Shown: positions 18,869 to 29,640 of the stretch, piece by piece
Position numbering within the stretch: the stretch's first letter is position 1
Layout of the letters: each line of letters starts with the position of its first letter
Assembly (NCBI RefSeq): GCF_000286355.1
Contig: NZ_AJXN01000110.1
Location: forward strand, 1 to 64,000
DNA length: 64,000 nt
Source of the DNA: Kocuria atrinae C3-8
GTDB lineage: Bacteria > Actinomycetota > Actinomycetes > Actinomycetales > Micrococcaceae
Direction: 5' to 3'
The notes under the pieces: model-generated
Seen by the model: the letters and a program-made list of their open reading frames with translations, nothing else
What the model was told of the DNA's origin: nothing
Databases searched by the model: none
Translations under genes and position numbers: made by a program

Positions 18869-19937
18869 TTATTCGAACGGTACCCGCTCGTAGCTGAGGA
18901 CGTCCTCACGTGCGGGCTTCTTCCCCGAGGCCGCACCCGGGGTTTCCGGATTCACGGTGAACCTCATGTAGTTGTCCGCGGCATCATCACCGTCCACGGT
19001 GATTCTGTGCAGGTTGGGCACTGGATCTTGCCCGTAAACATCCAGCCAGCTTGATCCCTCGGCCAGCGGGTAATCGTCATTGAATACGTGCGAATCTCCG
19101 TTGATGAGGTACACGGGCTTGCTGAAGTCCCGGGACAGCCGCGAGATCTCATCGACCGTCTCCTGGAAGCACTGTGGGTCTCGGCCGTGGGGTCCTCGTA
19201 GGAAGGGTCGAACATGTCGGCCTGGGTCATGATCACGACTGCCCGGCGGTGCTTCTGTTCTGCCGCGGCGAAGGCCTCGCGGATGACCTCCAGATTGTTC
19301 TCGGTGCGGGCTCGCTCTTCAGCCAGTTGCTCGGCAGTGGGCTCGCTCAAACCGAGGCCCGTCCACGGCAGCAGTCCGTTGTTGGAGCCCTGAACGTTGA
19401 TGACGCCAAAGCTCAGACCTTTCTGCTCGAAGGTTGAGTTCTCGGGGAATCCCGCGTTCGCCTGCGAATCCAGGTGCATGTTCTTTCCGCCCAGCGTGTG
19501 ATGGGGCTCGGCGAAGAAGATGTGCCGCAGCACCGACATCCGTTCCAACGGGTTGTACGAGCCGTTGTTCACACGGTGGCAGTCCGTCCAGTCGTTGTCA
19601 CCGGGTGTAAAGACGAATGGCATCGCGAAACTCTCGAAATGCGAATGGATGGTCTTGAAGTAGTCGGTATCGCAGCGCTGCGATCCCGCTTTGATATCGC
19701 CCACGTGGCTACGAAACGCAGCGATTTGTCCTGATTCATCTGGTCGATCTGTGCGGGGAACTCGGCCAATGCGTCCGCGCCGTACGGGGTGTCTCCAATG
19801 ACCCCGAAGGAATACTGGTTGCCGTTGGCCTTACCGTGCGCCGGTGCGGCATGAGCCGGCGCGACCGCGCCTACCGCGAGCGCCGCGGTGATCATTGCGG
19901 TTGAAACTCGAACCGCGAATCGACTGTGTTGTGCCAT
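18869..19937 (-). CDS. Secreted calcineurin-like phosphoesterase, copy 1 (two frameshifts)
   Basis: A 356-residue exported protein after repair. The signal peptide (residues 1-30) ends AVAPAHA. The mature part follows the metallophosphoesterase order: FGVIGDTPYG, VGDIKAG, TPGDNDWTDCH, VVIMTQADMF, and YLINGDSH. The fourth motif has Gln where the downstream paralogue has His. AGGGGGA precedes the ATG. Breaks at about 19702 (GCCACG for GCCCACG) and 19170 (GTGCTTCC for GTGCCTTCC) are read as lost bases. A paralogue lies 160 bases upstream at 20100-21160. Substrate unknown; a role in extracellular phosphate release is plausible but unproven. Confidence 0.8.
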
Positions 19938-20099
19938 GTTCGTCCCCCTGAGATGAGTGAGCTGCCCCCGGGGCTCACTTCCCGAGCCCCGGGGGCAGCG
20001 TAAGTCCGGCACGCAACGCCCCAGTGAACGCCAGTCGAACAGTAGTGGCGGGCAATATTCGGGGAGAGTCGGCCGGTTCGATCCGACCAGCTGGTCGGT

Positions 20100-21160
20100 T
20101 TATGGCGCGAAGCTGACCCTTTCATGACTGATCGAGCGCCCCGGGGATGTCGTGCCACTCCCAGCAGCTCCCGCGAGCTGCGGACCCACCGTGATCTTCA
20201 AGTAGTTGTTGGCCTTGTTGTCACCGTCCACCGTGATGCGGTGCAGATTGGGCTCGGGTTCTTGCCCGTAGACACCCAGCCAACGTGACCCTGCTGCCAA
20301 GGGGTCGTCCGAGTTGTACTCGTGTGAATCCCCGTTGATCAGGTACACCGGTTTCCCGAAGTCCCTCGACAACCGCGCAATCTCCGCCACGGTGCTCCGA
20401 TACCCCTTATGGGTGTTGGCCGTGGGGTTGGGATGACCCGGACCGAACATATCCGCGTGGGTCAGGATGACCACGGCGGGGTGGTTTTCACGTTTGGCCC
20501 GGTCGAATGACTCGCGCAGAACTTTGATGTTGTTGGCCGTACGAGCCTCCAACTCCGCGGTCTGTCGCGCATTGGCTGTCTTGTAACCCCAGTCGTACCA
20601 GGGAGCCAGACCATTACCCGATCCCGTCACATTGATCACCGCGAAGCTCACGCCGCGGTGGTGGAAAGACGAATTCTCCGGGTAGCCCGCATCCACCTGG
20701 GTGGGGATGTAGCGCTTGTCCTGCCCGAGAGTCCGGTTCCGCTGGTCGAAGAACAGGTTACGCAGAACGGTCAGCCTCTCCATGGGGTTGTACCCGCCAT
20801 TGGTGTCACGGTGGCAGTCCGCCCAATCATTGTCGCCCGGGGTGAACACCACGGGGGCGGCGAACTCGTCGAAGCGATCGCGAATCGACTTGAAGTAGGC
20901 CCAGTTGCACCGCTGTGATCCGTTCTTGATATCACCACGTGCGCCACGAACTCCAGCGACGAGTCCCGGTTCATCTCTTGAACCTGCTGCGGGAACTTCT
21001 CCGTGAAGGTCGGATTGTTGGGGGTATCCCCCAGTACCGCGAACGAGAAAGAGTCGTCACCGGCATCTGCGGCCGCGGCAGGCATGGCGTTGACGAACAT
21101 GAACGACGCCGCGGCGAAAGCCAGGGTCGAACGGATCATGGATCGATATTGAATTGTCAT
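20100..21160 (-). CDS. Secreted calcineurin-like phosphoesterase, copy 2 (frameshifted)
   Basis: Paralogue of the gene at 18869, 353 residues after repair, exported: hydrophobic residues 8-25 end AMPAAAA. Motifs in order are FAVLGDTPNN, (H)VGDIKNG, TPGDNDWADCH, VVILTHADMF and YLINGDSHEYN, a complete metallophosphoesterase metal set. One base is missing near 20938 (CACGTGGTGAT for CACGTGGGTGAT). The two copies share long identical words, so the pair arose by tandem duplication. Each copy seems to have its own ribosome binding site and signal peptide. Substrate unknown. Confidence 0.8.
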
Positions 21161-21384
21161 GTTGGTTCCCCATCGAACGTGAAATTGCCCACTCCCCCGG
21201 GTCAGTTCCAGCCCTTCATGAGCATATTGACCGCACCTACTCGCCGGTTAGCGCCTTTTCGGCGGACATCTTTATGTCTCTGCCGCACTTCAACAAGTCG
21301 CTGGCGGGCTCGTAGAACCCTGTAAGGTCTTGGGGTCCGGGCGGTTACATCCGTCGCCTTTCAGTTCAGAACGCAGGTTCCGTT

Positions 21385-23218
21385 ATGAGCTCATCGTCCC
21401 GTCCGGCCTCCGGGTCCGACGACTCCACCGCCAGTTACCCCCACGACACTCACCCGGGCCTGGTTCCCGGTGTTTCTGTAGAGGAGCAGCGGGTCCGCTA
21501 CCGCACCGACAAGATCACCTTTGGTGTGGCCGGTGCCCTGATCGTGGGCTTCGTGGTGTGGGGTGCGGTGTCCACCGAAACCCTGACCCAGGTCGCTTCC
21601 GCGGCACTTACCGGAGTGGTCACGTACGGCGGCTGGGTCTTCACGCTGCTGGCTGCCGTGGTGTTGCTGTTCCTGCTCTACGTGGGCTTCTCCCGTTACG
21701 GCCGGATCCCGCTCGGTAAGGACGGCGAAGCTCCCGCTTACTCCATGGGTTCCTGGATCGCGATGCTCTTTGCCGCGGGTATGGGTGTGGGCCTGATCTT
21801 CTTTGGCGTGTACGAGCCGATCACCTATTACATGACGCCGCCGCCGGGTCGCGCGGAAGCGGAAACGTATCAGGCGATGCACTCGGCCATGGCGCAGACC
21901 ATCTTCCACTGGGGCCTGCAGGCCTGGGCGATTTACGCCTGGTGGGCGCGGCCGTTGGTTACGCCGCTTACCGCCGCGGCCGTCCGCTGCTGATGTCCGC
22001 CATCTTCGGACAGCGTGCCCACCTGACCGTGGGCGGGCGTTTGATCGACACCTTTGCGATCATCGGCATCCTGTTCGCCACCTCCGCTTCCCTGGGGCTG
22101 GGCACCCTGCAGATCGGTAGTGGTCTGCAGATCGTCACCGGCTTGGGCGAGGTGGGCAACGGCCTGCTGATCGGCATCATTGCCGTACTGACCTGTGTGT
22201 TCTTGATTTCTGCCGTCTCGGGCGTGGCCAAGGGCATTCGTCGCCTGTCCAACTTCAACATGGTCCTGGCGGCCGTCGTCGCGTTCTTCCTGTTCGTGGC
22301 CGGACCCACCGTGTTCTTGCTGAACTTCATCCCTTCCGTGGTCGGAACGTACTTCGGCGAGATGTTCCAGATGATCTCAATGTCCGCGTCCTGGGGGCCC
22401 GAAGCCGAAGAGTTCATGCGCTACTGGACCCTGTTCTACTGGGCCTGGTGGGTTTCCTGGGCGCCTTCGTAGGTGTCTTCGTGGCACGCATTTCGCGCGG
22501 CCGCACCCTGCGCCAGTACGTGACCGTGGTGCTTCTGGCACCCACCCTGATCTGCGTGCTCGCGTTCTCCATTTTCGGCGGCACCGCCATTTGGCTGCAG
22601 CGTTCCGGCACGGACATCGCCAGCGCCGCCTCTCCCGAAGAAATGCTCTTCCTGATGCTGGGTGCGCTGCCCCTGAGCCAGATCACGCCCATCGCCATCA
22701 TCATCCTGTTGTCCGTCTTCTTCATCACGTCCGCGGACTCCGCGACCCTGGTGATGGCGTCCATGTCGCAGCAGGGTAAGCCCCACCCGGACAAGAAGAT
22801 CACCATCTTTTGGGGCCTCGCGCTGGCCGGTGTTTCCTCGGTGATGCTTCTGGTGGGTGGTTCGGATGCACTGCAGGGTCTCCAGGATCTGGTGACCGTT
22901 GCGGCGTTACCGTTCGCACTCATCCTGCTCGCGTTGATCCCCGCATTCCTACGGGATCTGAGCACCGATCCCATGAGCCTGCGCCACCGTTACGCGCGCA
23001 AGGCACTGGACAACGCGGTCCGCCAGGGTATGGACCAGCACGGTGACGACTTCGCCATTGAAATCCGTCACGAGAACGGCCCGGCCGCCGCGGGTCACGA
23101 CGTGGATTCCACCTCGGAGCGCATCAGTGCCTGGTATCAGCGCACTGACGAGGACGATCGCCCGGTGGATTACGACTACCGCGAGGACAAGTACGTGGAG
23201 GACGAACCCTCCAAGTAA
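21385..23218 (+). CDS. BCCT-family glycine betaine transporter, copy 1 (two frameshifts)
   Basis: A 611-residue, 12-helix sodium-coupled carrier of the betaine/carnitine/choline family. It has the betaine-type Gly motif GMGVG in helix 3, the Trp segment HWGLQAWAIYA and the BCCT signature WTLFYWAWWVSWAP. The cytosolic N-terminus carries YPHDTHPGLVPGVSV and the acidic C-terminal tail WYQRTDEDDRPVDYDY, both shared with the two other BCCT genes here. Two bases are missing: near 21939 (GCCTGG for GCCCTGG) and 22469 (GCGCCTTC for GCGCCCTTC). Likely role: osmoprotectant uptake. A terminator follows at 23235. Confidence 0.9.
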
Positions 23219-23234
23219 CGTCCTCACGCTGCAC

Positions 23235-23277
23235 AGCGCCGGTGGCCACCCTTTCGAGGACGGTCACCGGCGCTTTC
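23235..23277. terminator. Terminator after BCCT copy 1
   Basis: AGCGCCGGTG pairs with CACCGGCGCT, extended by two further pairs past one mismatch, then TTTCT. It lies between convergent genes and may serve both. Confidence 0.75.
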
Positions 23278-23313
23278 TGCATTCCTCCCCGCCAACGACG
23301 CCGCTCGCGCCAC

Positions 23314-24348
23314 CTATCGCGCGAACGCGTTGAGGTACCGGTAGACGTATTCGAACGGGACGCCCGACATCTGGTTCACAGTGCCCACAATGTAGGTCTC
23401 GTACGAAGGGCAGTAGAAGGCGAAACTTCCCGTGGATCCCGAGTGACCCACGATGGCCGGGGCTGGGAAAAGTGGCGACAACAACCGCGGGACGGCCAGT
23501 CGCATCACTCCGGGACCGTACTGCAGCGGCCCGTACTGTGTCCGCCGCCAATCAGGGTTCGTCAGGTGTTCGCGCGAAAACAGTGCGCCTTCCATGAACG
23601 CGCGCAAGAAGACCATGAGATCCGATGCCGATGCCACCACTCCCCCGGAACCGTGCTGGGACGAGAGGTAGCGCGTGAAGGTGACGGGGCGGCGTCGTCG
23701 GAAGACCGGGGCCGGGTCGCTCGTGTCTGTGTGGACCAGGCCCGTGCGATGCAGACCAAGGGGCTCCAGGATGAACCCCTTGAGCAACTGGTCGTAGGGC
23801 GTGTCCGTGGCCCGTTCGAGAAGCAAGGCCAGCAGGTCGGCGTTGGTATCCGAATAGTGGGCCCTGTGACCCGACCCGGGCGGGAACTTCCCGGGCACAC
23901 GGCGGTGAAGATCGAGCACGTCGGAAAGCGGGACCTCACGATCCCGCTGCAGGATCTGCTTCTCAATGGACGGCGCCCCGTTGACGCTGGCCGTTTCCAA
24001 GTTGGGAAGGCCGGACGTGTGCGTCACGAGATGACGCAGGGTGATCCAAGCGCCGTAGTCGCGGCCCTTGATCGTATGGATCCCGCGCATCGTGTCCGCG
24101 CCGACCCACGGTTCAGCTAGCTGGTCGAGCGCAAGAATGCCCCGATCCACGAGCGCGTAGGCGATCGCGTGAACGAAGAGCTTGCTGATGGAAGCGGTGA
24201 TGAAGCGATCATCGAGGCCCATGCGATGGGTGGTCGCGGTGTGGCGTCGGGAGCCGTCCGCGCTCTCCAGGAGGACTACCGCATGATGCACGGAGTTCCG
24301 CGAGCGCAGCACATCGTCCACGCGGGCCAGACTCGAGGTCGCACTCAT
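23314..24348 (-). CDS. Serine hydrolase, beta-lactamase class C-like family
   Basis: A 344-residue intact protein of the Beta-lactamase (PF00144-type) serine hydrolase fold. The nucleophile motif is S53-I-S-K56, the second element is YSDTN near residue 170 and the third HSGSTG near 300. TLRHLVTHTSGLPN is the usual family landmark. No signal peptide is seen, so it is probably cytosolic and an esterase or peptidase rather than a secreted beta-lactamase. It follows the TetR gene by 12 bases and is probably in one operon with it. Confidence 0.83.
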   Translation of the reverse strand: MSATSSLARVDDVLRSRNSVHHAVVLLESADGSRRHTATTHRMGLDDRFITASISKLFVHAIAYALVDRGILALDQLAEPWVGADTMRGIHTIKGRDYGAWITLRHLVTHTSGLPNLETASVNGAPSIEKQILQRDREVPLSDVLDLHRRVPGKFPPGSGHRAHYSDTNADLLALLLERATDTPYDQLLKGFILEPLGLHRTGLVHTDTSDPAPVFRRRRPVTFTRYLSSQHGSGGVVASASDLMVFLRAFMEGALFSREHLTNPDWRRTQYGPLQYGPGVMRLAVPRLLSPLFPAPAIVGHSGSTGSFAFYCPSYETYIVGTVNQMSGVPFEYVYRYLNAFAR

Positions 24349-24360
24349 GGGGTGTCCTTT

Positions 24361-24936
24361 CTAAGAGCGATAGGAGGCAGCGAGAGCCTCTGCGGATCGA
24401 CGACCCACCGATATCGGATCTGCGGGATCACCTCGGAGGAACGAGGCCAGAACGCCCGAGTACATGAGTTCCACGGCATCAGCCAATTCCGCGGCTCGAT
24501 CTCCGGCCAAGGGACGCGACAGGTGAAGCAGGCGTTTTCTCAGTAGTGCCGAGTCCGCATCCAGAACTGTACGAACCGGTTTCGGAGGGTTCGAAATCTC
24601 CGAGGCGGTCGCGAGAAACGCGCACCACCGCGCGGAGACCCGCTCGCCATCGCGATACGCGAGGAGGGCGTCGAAGATCGCCAGCAACCGGGACGTGTCG
24701 TCGGAGGCCTCGGCAATATGGGCATCCCAGACGGCCTGCCAGTTGGCCAGCCGACCTTCGAGCGCCTCCGCCAGCAGCCCATCCTTGCTACCGAACTGTG
24801 CGTAGAGCGTTGCCGCGGAGGTCTCCGCCTCGCGCAAAAGATCGTCCACCGGGGTCGCTTGGACGCCGCGAGTGAACAGCAATCGATCCGCTGCGCGCAG
24901 CAGTCGGGTCCGCGCCGGAGCTCTCGTCACCATCAT
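24361..24936 (-). CDS. TetR-family transcriptional regulator
   Basis: A 191-residue regulator with an N-terminal TetR HTH (residues about 8-55; FTRGVQATPVDDLLREAETSAATLYAQFGSKDGLL split across helices 2-4) and a helical ligand domain. It is divergent from the MFS carrier at 25013 and upstream of the serine hydrolase; the usual arrangement is repression of both through an operator in the 76-base gap, where AACGTACGTT lies. Ligand unknown. Confidence 0.87.
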   Translation of the reverse strand: MMVTRAPARTRLLRAADRLLFTRGVQATPVDDLLREAETSAATLYAQFGSKDGLLAEALEGRLANWQAVWDAHIAEASDDTSRLLAIFDALLAYRDGERVSARWCAFLATASEISNPPKPVRTVLDADSALLRKRLLHLSRPLAGDRAAELADAVELMYSGVLASFLRGDPADPISVGRRSAEALAASYRS

Positions 24937-24964
24937 CAGGTCAACTCTAAACCTCGAAAACTAA

Positions 24965-24974
24965 AACGTACGTT
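24965..24974. promoter_or_regulatory. Candidate TetR operator
   Basis: AACGTACGTT, a perfect 10-bp palindrome, 29 bases from the TetR start and about 39 from the MFS start. A related half-site (GTCGTTTT) follows. Assignment is by position only. Confidence 0.45.
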
Positions 24975-25012
24975 ACTGTATCCATGACGGTCGTTTTCAA
25001 ATGGAGTCCACC

Positions 25013-26197
25013 GTGCGCCTCATCCTCAGCAGCATGGGACTCATAGCGGCCACGTACGGCTTGGCGCGGTTCGGGTACGGACTGTTTCTTCCACAGTTCC
25101 AGGCTGCTTTCGATCTCGACGGAGCCACGGCCGGCATGATTCAGGCGGGCAGTTTCCTGTCTTACTGCCTGGCCGCAACGATTGCGGTTCCGGGCGCCAG
25201 ATGGCCACGTGCTCTCGTGGTCAGTGCAGGAGCCTCGGCTTCTTTGGGTTCGGCGCTGATCGCGATGGCCCCGAATGCCACAGCATTGGGAATCGGAGTT
25301 GTCGTGGCCGGCGCGGGGGCCGGTTTCGCTACCCCGGGTACGGTGGGCCTGATCTCGCGATTGGTTGGCGAGGCCGGCAGAGAACGCGCACAGACGACGG
25401 TGAATTCAGGAACGGGCGTGGGTCTTGTCGCCGCCGGCCTATTGTTGGCCGGCACGACCGAGAATTGGCGCACCGGCTGGATCATCATTGCTGTCACGGC
25501 CACCCTTGCCACGATCGCCACACTTACCTCGGCTCGCTCCGGAGATCCCAGGCCTGCCCCACGCTCTGGTGAACCGGCGGCCATCGCACGCCCTCGCCCG
25601 CGAGACTTTCTTGCCCTGCGACGCGTGGTGGCCATTGCCCTCTGCTCGGGTGCCGGCAGTGCCGCTGTATGGACCTTTGGTCGGACCGCTCTCGACGGCG
25701 CTTCACCGGGCTCTTTCCCCGCACAGTCCTATTCGGTCACAGCCTGGATCCTGCTGGGCGCCATGAGTGTTGCCGGTGCACTGGCCGCCAGGCTCGTTCA
25801 GCGGTGGTCCCTGACCGTGGCATGGTCCGTCACCAATCTGACCATGCTGCTCGGCACGGTGGGCATCGGTTTACTGCCAGGGCAACCGGTGATCGCCTTT
25901 GCCGCCATCTCCTTGTTCGGTGTCGGTTACACCGCCATGACCGGCGTCCTCATCATCTGGGCTATGCGCTTGACTCCTCACACCCCGGCAGCGAGCACGG
26001 TTGTCCTGTTCGTGGCGCTCGCCCTTGGACAGGCCATGGGGGCTTGGCTGCTCGGTGCGCTGCAGGACTTCAGTTCCACATCCGTGATGTTCCTGGCAGC
26101 CACGGCCATCGGTGCAGTCGCGATCGCGGCGCAACCTCGGTCCGTTCGCTCCCATCGATCCGAACCGGTTCACGCAGCGATGGGTAAGTCCCACTGA
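25013..26197 (+). CDS. MFS transporter, YbfB/YjiJ-like
   Basis: A 12-helix major facilitator of about 394 residues. GLARFGYGLFLPQFQAAF near the N-terminus is the landmark of the YbfB/YjiJ group, whose substrates are mostly unknown. GTG 25013 is preferred over ATG 25001 because GGAG, nine bases before the GTG, would otherwise lie inside the coding region. The gene is divergent from the TetR regulator, so expression is probably induced when TetR binds its ligand. It ends before a shared terminator with clpB. Confidence 0.83.
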   Translation: MRLILSSMGLIAATYGLARFGYGLFLPQFQAAFDLDGATAGMIQAGSFLSYCLAATIAVPGARWPRALVVSAGASASLGSALIAMAPNATALGIGVVVAGAGAGFATPGTVGLISRLVGEAGRERAQTTVNSGTGVGLVAAGLLLAGTTENWRTGWIIIAVTATLATIATLTSARSGDPRPAPRSGEPAAIARPRPRDFLALRRVVAIALCSGAGSAAVWTFGRTALDGASPGSFPAQSYSVTAWILLGAMSVAGALAARLVQRWSLTVAWSVTNLTMLLGTVGIGLLPGQPVIAFAAISLFGVGYTAMTGVLIIWAMRLTPHTPAASTVVLFVALALGQAMGAWLLGALQDFSSTSVMFLAATAIGAVAIAAQPRSVRSHRSEPVHAAMGKSH

Positions 26198-26236
26198 ACG
26201 TCGCGCTCCAGCACACTCGTTTTTCCCACATGCGAA

Positions 26237-26278
26237 ACGCGCCGGTGGTGCCCATGATCGGGCACCACCGGCGCGTTA
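26237..26278. terminator. Bidirectional terminator between MFS gene and clpB
   Basis: Perfect 18-bp stem (AACGCGCCGGTGGTGCCC with its complement) and a 6-base loop, between convergent genes. Confidence 0.85.
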
Positions 26279-26323
26279 TCGCACCAGTCAGGCTGGGTTC
26301 GCACCCCACCTGATCAGCGTGGT

Positions 26324-28993
26324 TCAGTCCTCGACGATCTCCGCGTCCACGACATCGTCGTCATTGTCGCTGGAAGGCGACCCTGCGGCGTCGTCGTGGG
26401 AGGACGTGACCGTCAGACCCTCGGTGGCAACGTCCGGGTTGACGTCCACGACCACCGTGTCGCCGTCCACGATGTTGCCGGAGAGCAAGCCGCGAGCCAG
26501 GCGATCGCCGATCTCGCGCTGCACCAGGCGGCGCAAGGGGCGGGCGCCGTAGGCCGGGTCGTAACCGGCCAGGCCCAACCACTCGCTTGCCGCGGGCGTG
26601 ACGTCCAGGGTCAAGCGACGCGGCTCGAGGCGCTTGGCCAGCTGAGCCACCTGAATGTCCACGATCTTGGCCAGGTCCTCGACCGACAGCGGATCGAACA
26701 TGATGATGTCGTCCAGGCGGTTCAGGAACTCCGGCTTGAACGAGGCGTTGACCACGTTCATGACCGCTTCTTCCTTCTGCTCGATGTCCAGGTTCGGATC
26801 GACCAGGAACTGGCTACCCATGTTGGACGTCAGAATCAGAATCACGTTGCGGAAGTCCACGGTGCGGCCCTGACCGTCAGTCAGGCGACCGTCGTCGAGG
26901 ACCTGCAGGAGGATGTCGAAGACCTCGGGGTGAGCCTTCTCCACCTCGTCCAGCAGGACCACCGAATACGGACGACGGCGCACGGCCTCGGTCAGCTGGC
27001 CGCCCTCGTCGTAACCGACGTAGCCCGGAGGGGCACCGACCAGACGGGAGAGGGAGTGCTTCTCCGAGTACTCGGACATGTCGATGCGGATCAGGGCGCG
27101 CTCGTCGTCGAACTGGAAGTCCGCCAGGGACTTGGCCAGCTCGGTCTTACCGACACCCGTGGGGCCCAGGAACAGGAACGAACCAATGGGACGGTCCGGA
27201 TCGGAGATCCCGGCACGCGAGCGACGGACGGCATCCGCCACGGCGTGTACCGCGGGCTTCTGACCGATCAGGCGCTTACCGAGGATCTCCTCCATGTCGA
27301 GGAGCTTCTCGGATTCGCCCTGCAGCATCTTGCCTGCGGGGATACCGGTCCAGGCGGAAATCACCTCGGCAATGTCATCCGCGGTGACCTCTTCCGAGAC
27401 CATTGTGTCCTCAGCGATGTCACCGGCTTGTTCCTCTTGCGCCTGCGCGGCATCCAAGTCCTTCTGCAGACTCGGGATCTCGCCGTACAGCAGTCGCGAG
27501 GCCTCACCCAGGTCACCATTGCGCTGAGCGCGGTCGGCCTGCGAGCGCAGGTCGTCGATCTTGGCCTTGAGGTCACCCACGCGGTTCAGACCGGCTTTCT
27601 CGGCCTCCCAACGAGCATTGAGCGCATCCAGTTCGGCCCGCTTGTCCGCCATGTCCTGGCGAAGCGCGGCAAGACGTTCGACGGACGCCGGGTCCGTCTC
27701 GTCCTCAAGCGCCAGTTCCTCCATGGTCAAGCGATCCACCTGACGGCGCAGCTGGTCGATCTCCTCCGGAGCGGAGTCGATCTCCATGCGCAACCGCGAA
27801 GCGGCCTCGTCCACCAGGTCGATGGCCTTGTCCGGCAGCTGACGGCTGGGGATGTAGCGGTTGGACAGCGTGGCGGCGGCAACCAGTGCCGAGTCAGCGA
27901 TCTGCACCTTGTGGTGCGCCTCGTAGCGTTCCTTGAGACCACGCAGGATGGCCACGGTGTCCTCCACCGACGGCTCACCCACGTAGACCTGCTGGAAACG
28001 ACGCTCCAAGGCGGCGTCCTTCTCGATGTTCTGGCGGTACTCGTCCAGAGTGGTGGCACCGATCAGGCGCAGCTCACCGCGGGCCAGCATGGGCTTGAGC
28101 ATGTTTCCCGCGTCCATGGAACCCTCGGAGGCTCCGGCGCCGACCACGGTGTGGATCTCGTCGATGAAGGTCACGATCTGACCCTCTGACTGCTTGATCT
28201 CATCCAGGACGGCCTTGAGCCGCTCCTCGAATTCACCGCGATACTTGGCACCGGCGACCATCGAACCCAGATCCAGCGAGATCAGGGTCTTGTCGCGCAA
28301 GGACTCCGGCACGTCACCGGCAACCATGCGCTGAGCCAGGCCCTCAACCACGGCCGTCTTACCGACACCGGGTTCACCAATCAGCACGGGGTTGTTCTTG
28401 GTACGGCGGGACAGCACCTGCACCACGCGACGGATTTCGGAGTCACGGCCGATGACCGGGTCCAACTTTCCGTCACGGGCTACCGCGGTGAGGTCCGTGC
28501 CGTACTTCTCCAGGGACTGGAAAGTTCCTTCCGGGTCCGGGCTGGTGACCTTGCGATCCCCGCGGACGGCAGGGATCACCCGGCGAAGCTCGGCCGGTCC
28601 AGCACCCGCCTGCTCCAGGGCGTCAGCGGCCTTGTCGCTGCCGGACGCGATACCGAAGAGCAGGTGCTCGGTGGAGACGTACTCGTCCCCGAGCTCGCGC
28701 GCGTAATTCTCGGCAGCCTGCAGTGCTTGCAGTCCTGCGCGATTGAGTTGCGCCTGCGCGGTGTTCGAGCCGGAGGCACTGGGCAATTGGCTGATGATGT
28801 CGCTGGCCTTGACCGACACGGCGTCAGCGTTGGCGCCGGTGGCCTTGAGGACGGCCACGGCCACACCCTCGCGCTGATCCATCAGCGCCTTGAGCAAGTG
28901 TGCCGGTTCAATTTGCGGATTACCCGCGGTCGAGGCGTTCGTGGCCGCTGCGGCCAACGCCTCTTGAGACTTAGTAGTGAATTTAGTGTCCAC
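26324..28993 (-). CDS. clpB: ClpB disaggregase
   Basis: An intact 889-residue Hsp100 ATPase that with DnaK/DnaJ/GrpE resolubilises aggregated proteins. Order: N-domain (about 1-145), first AAA+ module with Walker [10 protein letters not shown], coiled-coil M-domain (about 400-530, rich in charged heptads), second AAA+ module with GPTGVGKTE and [14 protein letters not shown]. The C-terminus is acidic. A HAIR-like operator lies 39 bases upstream, so it probably belongs to the HspR regulon with the dnaK operon at 50-54 kb. Confidence 0.97.
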   Translation of the reverse strand: MDTKFTTKSQEALAAAATNASTAGNPQIEPAHLLKALMDQREGVAVAVLKATGANADAVSVKASDIISQLPSASGSNTAQAQLNRAGLQALQAAENYARELGDEYVSTEHLLFGIASGSDKAADALEQAGAGPAELRRVIPAVRGDRKVTSPDPEGTFQSLEKYGTDLTAVARDGKLDPVIGRDSEIRRVVQVLSRRTKNNPVLIGEPGVGKTAVVEGLAQRMVAGDVPESLRDKTLISLDLGSMVAGAKYRGEFEERLKAVLDEIKQSEGQIVTFIDEIHTVVGAGASEGSMDAGNMLKPMLARGELRLIGATTLDEYRQNIEKDAALERRFQQVYVGEPSVEDTVAILRGLKERYEAHHKVQIADSALVAAATLSNRYIPSRQLPDKAIDLVDEAASRLRMEIDSAPEEIDQLRRQVDRLTMEELALEDETDPASVERLAALRQDMADKRAELDALNARWEAEKAGLNRVGDLKAKIDDLRSQADRAQRNGDLGEASRLLYGEIPSLQKDLDAAQAQEEQAGDIAEDTMVSEEVTADDIAEVISAWTGIPAGKMLQGESEKLLDMEEILGKRLIGQKPAVHAVADAVRRSRAGISDPDRPIGSFLFLGPTGVGKTELAKSLADFQFDDERALIRIDMSEYSEKHSLSRLVGAPPGYVGYDEGGQLTEAVRRRPYSVVLLDEVEKAHPEVFDILLQVLDDGRLTDGQGRTVDFRNVILILTSNMGSQFLVDPNLDIEQKEEAVMNVVNASFKPEFLNRLDDIIMFDPLSVEDLAKIVDIQVAQLAKRLEPRRLTLDVTPAASEWLGLAGYDPAYGARPLRRLVQREIGDRLARGLLSGNIVDGDTVVVDVNPDVATEGLTVTSSHDDAAGSPSSDNDDDVVDAEIVED

Positions 28994-29031
28994 AGCAGCT
29001 CCTCTGGTTGTGATCGTAGTTAGTTCAGTTA

Positions 29032-29054
29032 AGTTGAGTCTACTACGCTCAACT
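29032..29054. promoter_or_regulatory. HAIR-like HspR operator of clpB
   Basis: TTGAGT-N7-GCTCAA (29034-29052) matches the HAIR consensus CTTGAGT-N7-ACTCAAG with one change in the core; the dyad extends as AGTTGAG/CTCAACT. Two better matches lie before dnaK. Confidence 0.75.
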
Positions 29055-29205
29055 CTGGATGTGAAGGGGTTTTTGTCCTAAAAAGCAAATCGATGGGTGT
29101 GATCCGCATGACCCCACCCCCAGGTTCGCCGCTCGTAGCAGAAAAATTAATATGCACCCTTATTAACAGCGCAATGATCTGTAGCCTTACGAAATCGACC
29201 ATGCG

Positions 29206-29475
29206 TTGTATGAAAGGTGCCACGATCAGGCCTCCTACCGTATGGATCAGGCCGGTAACGCCGTCAGCAATGCACCGGCCACCGCCAAGAAAGCCGCACA
29301 GGACATCGCGCAGGACTTGAAGGAACCGGCCAAGCAGGCCGCACAGTCCGTCAAGGAGACCGCTCAGTCCGGCGCGGAAGAGGTCAAGTCCCAGGGTCAG
29401 CAGGAGGCCGGCCAGCTCAAGGGCTCGGCTCAGGACTCCGCCAAGAACGTCAAGAACAACACGAACCAGGGCTAA
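29206..29475 (+). CDS. Small hydrophilic LEA/CsbD-like stress protein
   Basis: A 77-89 residue protein of low complexity, almost all Ala, Gln, Lys, Glu, Ser and Asp in helical 11-residue-like repeats (for example AQDIAQDLKEPAKQAAQSVK). It has no hydrophobic core and would be disordered or helical on drying, as LEA-type proteins are. The start is unclear: TTG 29206 and ATG 29242 (MDQAGNAVSN) both lack a ribosome binding site, and a lost base upstream is possible. It is divergent from clpB across the HAIR site. A perfect terminator follows 30 bases after the stop. Confidence 0.65.
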   Translation: MYERCHDQASYRMDQAGNAVSNAPATAKKAAQDIAQDLKEPAKQAAQSVKETAQSGAEEVKSQGQQEAGQLKGSAQDSAKNVKNNTNQG

Positions 29476-29504
29476 TACCTGACCGTTGCTCTTGAGGAAG
29501 AAGG

Positions 29505-29535
29505 CCCCTGACCGACAACGGTCAGGGGTTTTCTT
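29505..29535 (+). terminator. Terminator of LEA-like gene
   Basis: CCCCTGACCG-ACAA-CGGTCAGGGG followed by TTTTCTT. Confidence 0.9.
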
Positions 29536-29640
29536 CTCGTCCACTGAGCACCAGTTAGTGCATTAAGATCATTAGTAGACATATTCCATGGGTGTCGGGC
29601 TGTTCCAGCACGTCGCCTGCCGTTTCCGAAGGGACCCACC

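Noticed and set aside
26396-28189. Long open frame antisense to clpB
   Set aside because: Shadow of ClpB codon bias; no domain, no ribosome binding site, lies entirely within the gene.
29206-29475. Firm CsbD-family assignment for the small stress protein
   Set aside because: CsbD proteins carry a conserved GKAKEAAGKLTGN-like pattern that is not clearly present; the similarity is mainly low-complexity composition.
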